Positions 1-6,832 of a stretch of 10,032 nucleotides of DNA are shown here, piece by piece. Source of the DNA: Actinomycetes bacterium (GTDB lineage Bacteria; Actinomycetota; Acidimicrobiia; Acidimicrobiales; RAAP-2); assembly GCA_021849765.1 (NCBI GenBank), contig JAJZSM010000042.1, positions 1-10,032 on the forward strand, given 5' to 3'. Under the pieces are notes generated by a model, which saw only the letters and a list, made by a program, of their open reading frames with translations, was not told where the DNA came from and did no database searches. How positions within the stretch are numbered: position 1 is the first letter of the stretch; every line of letters starts with the position of its first letter. Position numbers and translations under genes: made by a program.

Positions 1-522
1 GATCGTGATGCCGTAGCGGGTCTTGCGCAAGAACAGCTCGAGCGCGACGAGCACGACGACGCCCGCGACGAGGGCCACGAAGTCGCTGTTGGGCAGACTG
101 AGGCCCCCGACGTGAGTCGCCTCGATCAGCCAGAGCGGCACGGGCACTGAGAGCGAGTTGCTCCCGAAACCGCCGAGGAGCAGGCCCACGACCGCGAGGT
201 CGAGGCCGATCGTCACCAGGATCTGGCCGATGGGTCGCCCGTAGAGCGGGCGGATGATGAGCAACTCGGTCAGTCCCGCCGCGATCGCACCGCCCAGGAT
301 CGAGGCGACGAGGGCGATGGTGAACAGGAGCGGGGCGCCCCAGGAGGCCGGCAGGTGGGACGCGACGTCCCACGCTGCGTACGCCCCCAGGGTCATGAAG
401 AGGCCGTGGGCGAAGTTCAAGATGTCCATGAGCCCGTAGATAAGCGAGAGGCCGGACGCGGCGAGGAAGTAGACGGCGCCGAGCGCCACACCACTGAAGG
501 TGAGTGCGAGGAAGACGTTCAT
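1..522 (-). CDS. livH: Branched-chain amino acid-type ABC transporter permease, LivH-like (partial, C-terminus off window)
   Basis: This is an integral membrane permease of a HAAT-family ABC importer and would pair with a LivM-type permease in the cytoplasmic membrane. The ATG at 522-520 opens a frame that stays open to base 1. It gives 174 residues of a protein that is normally about 290 long, so the C-terminal 40% is missing. Near the N-terminus it reads ASGLSLIYGLMDILNFAHG (residues 22-40), the signature region of LivH permeases, followed by MTLGAY. Hydrophobic segments lie at about residues 4-32, 38-50, 63-88, 98-120 and 147-165. The start overlaps the livF stop by four bases (ATGA), which fits translational coupling as the fourth gene of the operon. 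The family is clear. The substrate is not, because this family also moves amides, urea, aromatic acids and other small solutes. Confidence 0.93.
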   Translation of the reverse strand, partial: MNVFLALTFSGVALGAVYFLAASGLSLIYGLMDILNFAHGLFMTLGAYAAWDVASHLPASWGAPLLFTIALVASILGGAIAAGLTELLIIRPLYGRPIGQILVTIGLDLAVVGLLLGGFGSNSLSVPVPLWLIEATHVGGLSLPNSDFVALVAGVVVLVALELFLRKTRYGITI

Positions 523-1217
523 CGGACCCCCGTTACCCCGAGGAACCGCTTGGCCAGGTCGGGGTCGTCGAGCTCGCGTGCGTCGCCCGTGTGCACGACC
601 TCACCGTGGTCGAGCACGACGATGCGCTGGGCCAGTCGCCGCACGACCGCCAGGTTCTGCTCGACGAGCAGCACCGTGGCCAACGTCGCCACACGCTCCA
701 GGGCGTCGGCGAGCTCGCTCACGAGGCGCGGGGCGAGTCCCTTGGACGGCTCGTCGACCAAGAGCAACGGCCACCCGTTGAGCAACGCCCTCGCGATCGA
801 GACCATCTGCTGCTGGCCGCCGGACAGGGTGCCCGCGCGCTGGCGCGTACGCTCGCGCAGCTCGGGGAAGATCGCGTAGACGTCGTCGTAGCGCGGTTCG
901 TCTACTTGTTCGGCGAGCCGGAGGTTCTCGGCGACCGTAAGACCGGCGAAGACGTCGCGGTCCTCGGGGACGTACCCGACGCCGAGGCGCACGATCCGGT
1001 GCGTCGTCCAACCGCGCACGTCGGTGCCGAGCACCGAGATCGCGCCCGTGCTCGCCACGAGGCCGAGCAGGGCCCGCAGGGTAGTGGTCTTGCCGACGCC
1101 GTTGCGTCCGAGCAGCGCCGTCACGCCGCCTACGGGCACCTCGATCGAGACGCCCTGGAGCACGTGGGACCCGGCGATGGTGACGTGGAGGTCCGAGACC
1201 TCGAGTGCGTTGGTCAT
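519..1217 (-). CDS. livF: Branched-chain amino acid-type ABC transporter ATP-binding protein, LivF-like
   Basis: This is one of the two cytoplasmic ATPases that power the importer. It has 232 residues, the usual LivF length. Walker A is GRNGVGKT (residues 37-44), the ABC signature is LSGGQ (131-135), and Walker B is LLLVDEP (151-157) with catalytic Glu156. The motif VPEDRDVFAGLTVAENL (83-99) corresponds to the LivF region usually read as PEGRxVFxxLTVxENL. The position normally held by the H-loop histidine is VEQN (185-188), which is typical of LivF and not a defect. It overlaps livG by four bases at its start and livH by four bases at its end, so the three genes are probably translated in a coupled way. 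The call is secure for family; substrate specificity is set elsewhere. Confidence 0.96.
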   Translation of the reverse strand: MTNALEVSDLHVTIAGSHVLQGVSIEVPVGGVTALLGRNGVGKTTTLRALLGLVASTGAISVLGTDVRGWTTHRIVRLGVGYVPEDRDVFAGLTVAENLRLAEQVDEPRYDDVYAIFPELRERTRQRAGTLSGGQQQMVSIARALLNGWPLLLVDEPSKGLAPRLVSELADALERVATLATVLLVEQNLAVVRRLAQRIVVLDHGEVVHTGDARELDDPDLAKRFLGVTGVR

Positions 1218-1984
1218 AGTGGCTGTCCCAGGTAGGCGCGTTGGACGTCGTCGTTGGCGACCACGCTCTCGGGGTCGCCCGTCGCGAGGACTCGGCCCGA
1301 GTCGAGTACGGCGATCGTGTCGGCGAGGCCGACGACCACGGCCATGTGGTGTTCGACCATCAAGACCGTGCGCCCCTCGCCGTGGAGTCGAGCGATGAGC
1401 TCCATGAGTAGGGGCACGTCCTCGGTGTTCACCCCCGCCATGGGCTCGTCAAGCAACAGGACGCGGGCCTGGGCGGCGAGCAGGATGGCGAGCTCGAGCT
1501 TGCGTTTGTCACCGTGGGAGAGCGAACCGGTCGGTCGATCGGCCATGGGTGACAGCCCAACGTCGGCGAGGACCTCGGCGGCGACCCGGCTCGCCTCGTC
1601 GCTCGCCCTCGGGCGACGCCAGAACCGGGCGCTACCCCCGAGACGGGCCTGGGCCGAGAGCCGGGCGTTCTCGAACACGCTCAGTGCGCTGAAGAGGCTC
1701 GAGGTCTGGAACGTGCGGCCGAGGCCGAGGCTGGCGCGACCCGAGGGCGCGATGCCGGCGACGTCTCGGCCCTCGAGGGCGATCGACCCGGCGGTGGGCA
1801 CGAGCAGCCCGCTCAGCAGATTGAGCAAGGTGGTCTTACCCGCGCCGTTGGGACCGATGATCCCGAGGAAGGAGCCGGTCGGCACCGCGAGGTCGATGTC
1901 ACTGAGGATGGTGGCCCCTCCGACGCGGAACCCCAGTCCCGTCACCCGAAGGGCGAGGGACTGGGGTTCGACGACGGAATCCAT
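1214..1984 (-). CDS. livG: Branched-chain amino acid-type ABC transporter ATP-binding protein, LivG-like
   Basis: This is the second ATPase subunit, 256 residues. Walker A is GPNGAGKT (44-51), the Q-loop is Gln93 in GRTFQ, and the signature is LSHGD (155-159). Walker B is VLLLDEP (175-181) with Glu180, and the H-loop is His212 in MVEHHM. The sequence after Walker B (MAGVN) and the C-terminal YLG are characteristic of LivG. LSHGD replaces the more usual LSYGQ; His and Asp occur at these places in relatives, so activity is expected. The ATG at 1984 lies 16 bases after the stop of the binding-protein gene, with no strong ribosome binding site. Coupled translation or a start at GTG codon 14 is possible, although codon 14 would leave almost no N-terminal strand. 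The gene is co-transcribed with its neighbours. Confidence 0.95.
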   Translation of the reverse strand: MDSVVEPQSLALRVTGLGFRVGGATILSDIDLAVPTGSFLGIIGPNGAGKTTLLNLLSGLLVPTAGSIALEGRDVAGIAPSGRASLGLGRTFQTSSLFSALSVFENARLSAQARLGGSARFWRRPRASDEASRVAAEVLADVGLSPMADRPTGSLSHGDKRKLELAILLAAQARVLLLDEPMAGVNTEDVPLLMELIARLHGEGRTVLMVEHHMAVVVGLADTIAVLDSGRVLATGDPESVVANDDVQRAYLGQPL

Positions 1985-2000
1985 GGAACGCGTGAACTAC

Positions 2001-3215
2001 TTAGCGGCCGAAGTGCGCCACGACGGGAGGGGCGGTCTGCGCCGCCGACAGCGTCGCGAGCGTCACGGGCTTGTAGACGCCGGTCACCGTGGAGACCAGT
2101 TGGACCTGGAACATCGGCTGGAGCATCGCGTGGTCCGAGGCGCGGACCTGCTGCATGCCCTTGGGCGCTAAGAACTTCCATCCCTCGAGTCCCTTGATCA
2201 TCTTCATGACGTTCGTGCCCTGACCGGTTTGGATGGCGCGCACGACCATCTGCGCCCAGACGAAGCCGTCGGCCGTGAAGAGGTCCGGGTACTGCTTGTA
2301 CTCACGCAGCATCGACTTGATGAGGTAGGTGTTGACCTTGTTGTGCGGCGACTCCCAGTTGTAGAGCGAGAGGTAGTAGAACTTGAGGCCCGCTGTGCCG
2401 TAGAACTGGTAGGTCGCGGTGTTCGCGAGTCCGGTCACGACCTTGGAGCTGGCGAATATCCCTTGCTGGTCGAGGGCCTGGGCCAATGGCGCCCCGGTCG
2501 CCCCGGCCCACGCCAGGAAGACGATGTCGGGGTGCATGGCCTGGACCTGCAGCGCCGTCGGCGTGAAGTCAGTCGTCGTCAGCGGCACGAGCAGCTGCTT
2601 GACGGTGTCGCCGAGCGAGCCGAAGGCCTGGGTGGCGTCGGTGACGTAGGACTGACCGAAGGCGAAGTCCTGACCGAGGACGAGCACCGTCTTACCGCTG
2701 CCGAGGGCCTTGATGTAGGACTTGGCGGTCTGCACGTCCTGGTAGGTCTGACGACCGGAGCGGAACGTGTAGCGGTTGGCGCCGGTCACCTGGTCGGCCG
2801 CGGCCGCGCCCGAGATGTAGAGCACCTTGTTCTGCTGAGCGAGCGGCGCGAGCTCGGTGGCGATACTCGAGTCGACGGTGCCGCCGATGATTTTGTAACC
2901 GGCGCCGACGTAGCTCTTGAAGTCGGCGGCCGCGGTGGTCGGGTTGTCGGCCGAGTCCTCGATCGACAGCTGGATCTTGTGGCCGTTGACCTTGTTGGTG
3001 CCATTGGTCGCGTACTGGAAACCGATCTTCACGCCTTGCAACCACTCGGCCGCGTAGGCCGAGAAGATCCCGGTTTCCTCGGTCACGATGCCCACCTTCA
3101 CCGGTGCCGCGTGCTTCGTCGCCGCACCCGAAGACTGGACCGTGCCGAGCGACACGCTCAAGGCCATGGTGGCCGCCGCAAGCGGCACCACGGTCATCCG
3201 TAAGTTCCTTCTCAT
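2001..3215 (-). CDS. ABC transporter substrate-binding protein, type I periplasmic-binding fold (LivK/Peripla_BP_6-like)
   Basis: This is an extracytoplasmic receptor that would deliver substrate to the LivH/LivM-type permeases encoded downstream. The chosen ATG at 3215 gives 404 residues. It is preceded at five bases by GGGAGG (3226-3221), whereas an in-frame ATG ten codons earlier (3245) has no such site and would spoil the signal peptide. Residues 1-6 are basic (MRRNLR), 7-28 are hydrophobic, and an Ala-rich stretch GAATKHAAP follows, so this looks like a Sec signal cleaved by signal peptidase I. The mature domain begins VKVGIVTEETG, a standard first strand of this fold. Later segments such as IEDSADNPTTAAADF and IIGGTVDSS also fit it. 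There is no lipobox, and I see no cysteine anywhere in the protein, which is unusual for a Gram-positive binding protein. The ligand is unknown. Confidence 0.93.
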   Translation of the reverse strand: MRRNLRMTVVPLAAATMALSVSLGTVQSSGAATKHAAPVKVGIVTEETGIFSAYAAEWLQGVKIGFQYATNGTNKVNGHKIQLSIEDSADNPTTAAADFKSYVGAGYKIIGGTVDSSIATELAPLAQQNKVLYISGAAAADQVTGANRYTFRSGRQTYQDVQTAKSYIKALGSGKTVLVLGQDFAFGQSYVTDATQAFGSLGDTVKQLLVPLTTTDFTPTALQVQAMHPDIVFLAWAGATGAPLAQALDQQGIFASSKVVTGLANTATYQFYGTAGLKFYYLSLYNWESPHNKVNTYLIKSMLREYKQYPDLFTADGFVWAQMVVRAIQTGQGTNVMKMIKGLEGWKFLAPKGMQQVRASDHAMLQPMFQVQLVSTVTGVYKPVTLATLSAAQTAPPVVAHFGR

Positions 3216-3220
3216 GAATC

Positions 3221-3226
3221 CCTCCC
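3221..3226 (-). promoter_or_regulatory. Ribosome binding site of the substrate-binding protein gene
   Basis: GGGAGG on the minus strand lies five bases before the ATG at 3215. It decides the start in favour of this codon over the upstream in-frame ATG at 3245. The divergent hydrolase gene has the same GGGAGGG motif in its own leader. Confidence 0.8.
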
Positions 3227-3261
3227 AGACATCACGCTTCCCCACGACGCGCGTGAACTTG

Positions 3262-3290
3262 AGTTAAGCAGAGTGACATAGAAATGTCAA
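3262..3290 (-). promoter_or_regulatory. Candidate sigma-70-type promoter of the transporter operon
   Basis: On the minus strand, TTGACA (3290-3285) is a perfect -35 hexamer. It is followed after 17 bases by TTAACT (3267-3262), a weak -10 with three matches to TATAAT. Transcription would start near 3255 and give a leader of roughly 40 bases ahead of the binding-protein gene. The -35 element lies on one arm of the inverted repeat at 3274-3289. This is a prediction from spacing and consensus only. Confidence 0.5.
3274..3289. promoter_or_regulatory. Inverted repeat, probable operator between divergent promoters
   Basis: TGACAT and ATGTCA are perfect 6-base arms separated by AGAA. The repeat covers the -35 of the minus-strand promoter and also the best -35 candidate of the plus-strand promoter, so one bound protein could control both arms. 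Two shorter inverted repeats follow at once: GTGA-A-TCAC (3291-3299) and CTCAT-AAA-ATGAG (3302-3314). A TetR-type dimer, perhaps the product of the gene at 6110, is a plausible binder but this is inference. Confidence 0.5.
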
Positions 3291-3311
3291 GTGAATCACA
3301 TCTCATAAAAT
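3284..3311 (+). promoter_or_regulatory. Candidate promoter of the hydrolase/CoA-transferase gene set
   Basis: ATGTCA (3284-3289, four of six matches to TTGACA) is followed after 16 bases by TAAAAT (3306-3311, five of six matches to TATAAT). The -10 is embedded in the small inverted repeat CTCAT-AAA-ATGAG. Transcription would begin near 3318 and leave a leader of about 50 bases. The local A+T richness contrasts with the flanking coding DNA. The -10 is convincing; the -35 is weak. Confidence 0.4.
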
Positions 3312-3314
3312 GAG
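3302..3314. repeat. Short inverted repeat CTCAT-AAA-ATGAG overlapping the plus-strand -10
   Basis: Perfect 5-base arms flank AAA, and the repeat overlaps the proposed TAAAAT -10 element of the divergent plus-strand promoter. It could be part of an operator, or simply a by-product of an A/T-rich promoter. The words ATGAG and CTCAT recur in the reverse arrangement in front of the second TetR gene (8544-8571). Confidence 0.35.
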
Positions 3315-3351
3315 GTACGTTGTGAGTGGGTCGACGCGCAGTCGGTTCGTC

Positions 3352-3358
3352 GGGAGGG
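3352..3358 (+). promoter_or_regulatory. Ribosome binding site of the serine hydrolase gene
   Basis: GGGAGGG lies eight bases before the ATG at 3367 and supports that start over the upstream in-frame ATG at 3310. Confidence 0.75.
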
Positions 3359-3366
3359 ATGCAGCG

Positions 3367-4596
3367 ATGAAGGAACTCGAGATCCATCGAGAACCCCACG
3401 AGGTCGGACTCGATGCCGCACGGCTTGACCGGATTCGAACGCACCTCGGGCGCTACGTGGAGCGTGGCCACTTCAGCGGCTGGTTGATGACCGTCGCGCG
3501 CGGCGGCGCACTCGCCTGGGTCGGCCGCGGGGGGCACCGCGACCGTGAGCGTTCCTTGCCCGTCACCGACGACACGATTTGGCGCCTCTACTCGATGACC
3601 AAGCCGATCACCGCGGTCGCAGCGATGATGCTCTACGAGGAGGGCCACTTCGACCTCAACGATCCAGTCGGCAAGTGGATCGACGAGTTGCGTGCGCCGC
3701 GCGTGTACGTGAGCGGACCGGCCAGCTCGCCGGTGACGGTCGCGGCGACCGAGCCGGTGCGCGTCCACCATCTCCTGTCGCACACCAGCGGACTGACCTA
3801 CGGCTTCCAACGCCTGACTCCGGTCGACGAAATCTATCGGTCGTTGGGCTACGACCTCGCCTACCCCGAGGACGTCTCGCTCGTCGACGCGGTCCACGAC
3901 TGGTGCTCGACCCCACTGCTCTTCCAGCCGGGTAGTGCCTGGAACTACTCAGTCGCCACCGACGTCCTCGGACGGCTCATCGAGATCTGGAGTGGTGAGC
4001 CGCTCGATGACTTCGTCGAGCGTCGGATCCTGACGCCGTTGGCGATGCACGACACCGACTGGCACTGCCCCGAGGAGAAAATCGACCGGCTCGCGCAGCT
4101 CTACGCCTACGCAAACGGCGCTAGCGTGCTCGTGCCCGAACTCGCTGGCGCCGCCACGCGCAAGCCGAAGCTGCTCGCCGGCGGCGGTGGGTTGGTCTCG
4201 ACCGCGCACGACTACCAGCGGTTCATGTCGATGCTGCTCGGTGCGGGTGAGCTCGACGGCGTGCGCTTGCTCTCCAGCCGCACCGTCGAACTGATGACCC
4301 AGAACCACCTGCCCGAGGGGCGCGACCTGGCAACCTTCGCGCGTGACTCCTTCAGCGAGGTCGGCCAGACGGGCGTCGGCTTCGGACTCGGCATGTCGGT
4401 GGTCGCGGACCAGCCGCGCAACAAGAGCTTGACGTCAGTCGGCACGTTCGCCTGGGGCGGTGCGGCGTCGACGTACTTCTGGGTCGATCCGACCGAGGAG
4501 CTCACCGTCGGGTTCTACACTCAACTTTTGCCGAGCTGGATCTACCCGGTTCGCCGTGAGGTCCAGCAGTTGGTCTACGCATCCCTGGTGGACTGA
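3367..4596 (+). CDS. Serine hydrolase of the beta-lactamase/class C esterase (EstB-like) family
   Basis: The predicted protein is a serine hydrolase of the penicillin-binding-protein/class C beta-lactamase fold, most likely an esterase or amidase acting in the cytoplasm since no signal peptide is visible. The start at 3367 is chosen because GGGAGGG (3352-3358) sits eight bases upstream. An in-frame ATG at 3310 lies inside the promoter region and would add 19 unconserved residues. The 409 residues contain the catalytic SxxK tetrad Ser76-Met-Thr-Lys79 in LYSMTKP, the second-motif tyrosine Tyr194 in WNYSVATDVLG, and a third motif Trp363-Gly-Gly. The spacing closely matches EstB-type esterases. 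HHLLSHTSGLTYGF (134-147) and LLAGGGGLVSTAHDYQRF (269-286) are further family hallmarks. It is the first gene of the plus-strand set, 45 bases before scoA. The substrate is unknown; an ester that yields an acid for the next enzymes would fit. Confidence 0.92.
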   Translation: MKELEIHREPHEVGLDAARLDRIRTHLGRYVERGHFSGWLMTVARGGALAWVGRGGHRDRERSLPVTDDTIWRLYSMTKPITAVAAMMLYEEGHFDLNDPVGKWIDELRAPRVYVSGPASSPVTVAATEPVRVHHLLSHTSGLTYGFQRLTPVDEIYRSLGYDLAYPEDVSLVDAVHDWCSTPLLFQPGSAWNYSVATDVLGRLIEIWSGEPLDDFVERRILTPLAMHDTDWHCPEEKIDRLAQLYAYANGASVLVPELAGAATRKPKLLAGGGGLVSTAHDYQRFMSMLLGAGELDGVRLLSSRTVELMTQNHLPEGRDLATFARDSFSEVGQTGVGFGLGMSVVADQPRNKSLTSVGTFAWGGAASTYFWVDPTEELTVGFYTQLLPSWIYPVRREVQQLVYASLVD

Positions 4597-4629
4597 TGCG
4601 GGTCGCGTCGCGTTATTCGTGAAGTGTTG

Positions 4630-4636
4630 AAGGAGG
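4630..4636 (+). promoter_or_regulatory. Strong ribosome binding site of scoA
   Basis: AAGGAGG lies five bases before the ATG at 4642 and only two before a neighbouring ATG at 4639. This favours 4642 as the start and excludes the in-frame GTG at 4624, which lies upstream of the site. Confidence 0.8.
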
Positions 4637-4641
4637 AGATG

Positions 4642-5388
4642 ATGAACAAACTCGTCAGTTCGGCCGCGCTCGCGGTGGCCGACATCCCCGACGGGGCCTC
4701 GATCGCGGTCGGGGGGTTCGGACTGTGCGGGATCCCGACGACCCTCATCGACGCGCTCTACCAGCTCGGCAGCACCAACCTCGTGACCGTGTCCAACAAC
4801 TGCGGGGTCGACGCGGCGGGCCTCGGCGTGTTGCTCGGCGCCAAGCGCATCGCGCGCACGACCGGCTCGTACGTGGGTGAGAACAAGGAGTTCGAGCGTC
4901 AGTTCCTCAGCGGCGAGCTCGAGGTCGAGCTCGTGCCCCAGGGCACGCTCGCCGAGCGGCTGCGTGCCGGGGGAGCGGGCATCCCCGCCTTCTATACCCC
5001 CGCGGGTGTGGGCACCGGGGTGGCCGAGGGTGGCCTGCCCTGGCGTTACGACGGCGCCGGCGGCATCGCGATCGGTTCGCCACCCAAGGAGGTCCGCGAG
5101 TTCGACGGTGTCGCCTACGTGCTCGAGCGGGCCATCCGGACCGATTTCGCGTTGGTGCACGCGCGCTACGGCGACGCCCACGGCAACCTCGTGTACCACG
5201 AGAGCGCGGCCAACTTCAACCCGCTCTGCGCGGCCGCGGGGCGCATCACGATCGCCGAGGTCGAGGAGGTGGTGGAGCCGGGCGAACTCGACCCGGCTCG
5301 CGTGCACACCCCAGGGATCTTCGTCCAGCGCGTCGTGCACGCGCCGGGCGTCGAGAAGCTCATCGAGAAGAGGACGGTGCGATCATGA
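4642..5388 (+). CDS. scoA: Succinyl-CoA:3-oxoacid CoA-transferase, subunit A
   Basis: Subunit A of the heteromeric SCOT enzyme transfers CoA from succinyl-CoA to a 3-oxoacid such as acetoacetate, giving the 3-oxoacyl-CoA and succinate in the cytosol. The start at 4642 (second of two adjacent ATGs) follows the AAGGAGG site at optimal spacing and gives 248 residues, close to the family's usual 230-250. The N-terminal glycine-rich motif GGFGLCGIP (24-32) is the CoA-transferase I signature. [21 protein letters not shown] (76-96) and [20 protein letters not shown] (101-120) are specific to SCOT/ScoA and distinguish it from glutaconate or propionate CoA-transferases. It overlaps scoB by four bases, so equal subunit supply through coupled translation is expected. 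PcaI-type 3-oxoadipate transferase is a related possibility, because the subfamilies are hard to separate by eye. Confidence 0.95.
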   Translation: MNKLVSSAALAVADIPDGASIAVGGFGLCGIPTTLIDALYQLGSTNLVTVSNNCGVDAAGLGVLLGAKRIARTTGSYVGENKEFERQFLSGELEVELVPQGTLAERLRAGGAGIPAFYTPAGVGTGVAEGGLPWRYDGAGGIAIGSPPKEVREFDGVAYVLERAIRTDFALVHARYGDAHGNLVYHESAANFNPLCAAAGRITIAEVEEVVEPGELDPARVHTPGIFVQRVVHAPGVEKLIEKRTVRS

Positions 5389-6020
5389 GGACCCGTGAGG
5401 AGCTAGCCGCGCGTGTGGCCCAGGAGTTGGTCGACGGCCAGTACGTCAACCTGGGGATCGGGTTGCCGACCCTCGTGCCCAACTACGTCGAGGCGGGCGT
5501 GCACGTCGTTCTGCACGCTGAGAACGGCATCCTCGGGGTCGGGCCCTACCCGAGCGAGGACGCGGTGGACGCGGACTTGATCAACGCGGGCAAGGAGACC
5601 GTGACGGTGCTGCCCGGCGCGTCGTTCTTCGACTCGGCCGCGTCTTTCGCCATGATCCGCGGTGGTCACGTCGACGTGGCGGTGCTCGGTGCCATGCAGG
5701 TCTCGGCGAGGGGTGATCTCGCCAATTGGATGATCCCGGGCAAGATGGTAAAGGGCATGGGTGGCGCGATGGACCTCGTCCACGGGGCCAAGCGCGTCAT
5801 CGTCATGATGGAGCACGCCGCGAAGGACGGCGCGTTCAAGATCGTCAACGAGTGCACGCTGCCGCTGACCGGGCGTACGTGCGTCCAACGCATCATCACC
5901 GATCTTTGCGTGATCGACGTCGAACCCGAGGGCCTCGTCTTACGTGAGCTCGCGCCGGGCGTGACCGTTGACCAAGTGCGCGCCGCGACCGAGCCCGAGC
6001 TACGCATCGCCCTCGACTGA
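5385..6020 (+). CDS. scoB: Succinyl-CoA:3-oxoacid CoA-transferase, subunit B
   Basis: Subunit B carries the active-site glutamate that forms the enzyme-CoA thioester. The 211-residue protein has the normal length. Glu46 lies in [11 protein letters not shown] (44-54), matching the SENG/AENG catalytic motif of the family. [13 protein letters not shown] (22-34) and the stretch around [17 protein letters not shown] are also diagnostic of ScoB. The ATG at 5385 shares four bases with the scoA stop. With scoA it forms a complete, apparently intact enzyme. No gene for a partner thiolase or 3-hydroxyacyl-CoA dehydrogenase lies in the window, so the fate of the 3-oxoacyl-CoA has to be handled elsewhere. 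The acid could be acetoacetate or 3-oxoadipate; the sequence alone does not decide. Confidence 0.95.
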   Translation: MRTREELAARVAQELVDGQYVNLGIGLPTLVPNYVEAGVHVVLHAENGILGVGPYPSEDAVDADLINAGKETVTVLPGASFFDSAASFAMIRGGHVDVAVLGAMQVSARGDLANWMIPGKMVKGMGGAMDLVHGAKRVIVMMEHAAKDGAFKIVNECTLPLTGRTCVQRIITDLCVIDVEPEGLVLRELAPGVTVDQVRAATEPELRIALD

Positions 6021-6030
6021 ACGACTCGGC

Positions 6031-6059
6031 TTCGACGGGTTCCGCGCGTTCGGTAGTGT
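6031..6059 (+). promoter_or_regulatory. Weak candidate promoter ahead of the first TetR gene
   Basis: The 89-base gap after scoB holds TTCGAC (6031-6036) and, 17 bases later, TAGTGT (6054-6059), resembling actinobacterial TAnnnT -10 elements. An imperfect palindrome GTCATG-CT-CGTGAC (6058-6071, 5 of 6 arm pairs) touches the -10 and could be an autoregulatory site. Read-through from scoB is equally possible. Confidence 0.25.
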
Positions 6060-6109
6060 CATGCTCGTGACCAATCGAGGCGCTTCGCGCACGACGTGGT
6101 GGTTCGGCC

Positions 6110-6832
6110 GTGGCTGAGCGGCGTCGCGCGCCCGCCGGAGCCGTCGGGCCGCCGGACAAGGGAACGACGGCGGCTCCTCGACCGGCCCGCGGCGAGCTCA
6201 AGGGCAAGGGCCAGCGCACGCGGCGCGCGTTGCTGGAAGCGGCCGAGGAGATCTTCGGCGCCGTCGGCTACCACGACGCGTCGATCGTCAAGATCACCGA
6301 GCTCGCCGGCGTCGCCCAGGGCACCTTCTACCTCTACTTCTCGGGCAAGCGGGAGATCTTCGACGAGGTCGTCGCCGACTTGAACCAGCGGGTGCGCCAC
6401 GCGATGTCCGAGGCGGCCCGCGGCGCGACGACCCGATTGGAGGCCGAGCGCCTGGGCTTCGCGGGGTTCTTTCGCTTCACGGCCGAGCACCCCGCGCTCT
6501 ACCGGGTGATCCGTCAGGCCGAGTTCGTGTCACCCCAGGCGCTGCGTCACCACTACGAGACCATCATCGAGAACTACATTCCGCCCCTCAACGACGCGAT
6601 GGACACCGGCGAGATCGCCGCGGGGGACCCCATGGTGCTGGCGTGGTCGTTGATCGCCGTCGGTGAGGCGATCGGGATGCGCTGGATCCTCTGGAACGAG
6701 GCGCACGAGGTCCCGCCCGAGGTCTTCAACGAGATGGTGACCATTATCGCGCGCATGCTGGGGGGCCACGCGGTCGGTGAGTCGTCGAAGGCGGGGGCCG
6801 TTGGACCGAAGGTCGCCGAGCGTGCCGACTGA
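6110..6832 (+). CDS. TetR-family transcriptional regulator
   Basis: This is a one-component DNA-binding regulator of 240 residues. Residues 1-33 are a basic, Pro/Ala-rich, probably disordered tail. The TetR N-terminal domain runs from about 36 to 85 (TRRALLEAAEEIFGAVGYHDASI), with the helix-turn-helix VKITELAGVAQGTFYLYFSGK at 60-80. The GTG at 6110 is the only usable start between an in-frame stop at 6068 and the DNA-binding domain, so the tail is probably real. The C-terminal two-thirds is a helical ligand domain with the RxAEFVSPQALRHHYE-like region seen in many acyl-CoA-responsive TetR proteins, but its ligand cannot be read from sequence. It sits between scoB and the acyl-CoA ligase and is the obvious candidate for local control; it could bind the palindromes at 3274-3314 or 6058-6071. 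Confidence 0.9.
   Translation: MAERRRAPAGAVGPPDKGTTAAPRPARGELKGKGQRTRRALLEAAEEIFGAVGYHDASIVKITELAGVAQGTFYLYFSGKREIFDEVVADLNQRVRHAMSEAARGATTRLEAERLGFAGFFRFTAEHPALYRVIRQAEFVSPQALRHHYETIIENYIPPLNDAMDTGEIAAGDPMVLAWSLIAVGEAIGMRWILWNEAHEVPPEVFNEMVTIIARMLGGHAVGESSKAGAVGPKVAERAD

Noticed and set aside
504..1235. A 243-codon plus-strand open frame opposite livF
   Set aside because: livF carries intact Walker A, signature and Walker B motifs on the other strand; this frame has none.
2229..3203. A 324-codon plus-strand open frame opposite the binding-protein gene
   Set aside because: The composition (Val/Gly/Arg/Leu/Glu repeats) is that of a reverse-strand shadow, and the minus-strand gene has a signal peptide, a ribosome binding site and a known fold.
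3310..3366. Upstream in-frame ATG extending the serine hydrolase by 19 residues
   Set aside because: It lies within the proposed -10/inverted-repeat region and has no ribosome binding site, whereas ATG 3367 has GGGAGGG at eight bases.
4435..5340. A 301-codon minus-strand open frame opposite scoA
   Set aside because: It mirrors a strongly conserved CoA-transferase gene. The translation is rich in His, Arg, Glu and Asp without a domain, typical of an antisense shadow.
6061..6118. Small ATG-initiated frame just before the first TetR gene, a possible leader peptide
   Set aside because: It has 18 codons, no ribosome binding site and no attenuator-like codon run or hairpin pair.
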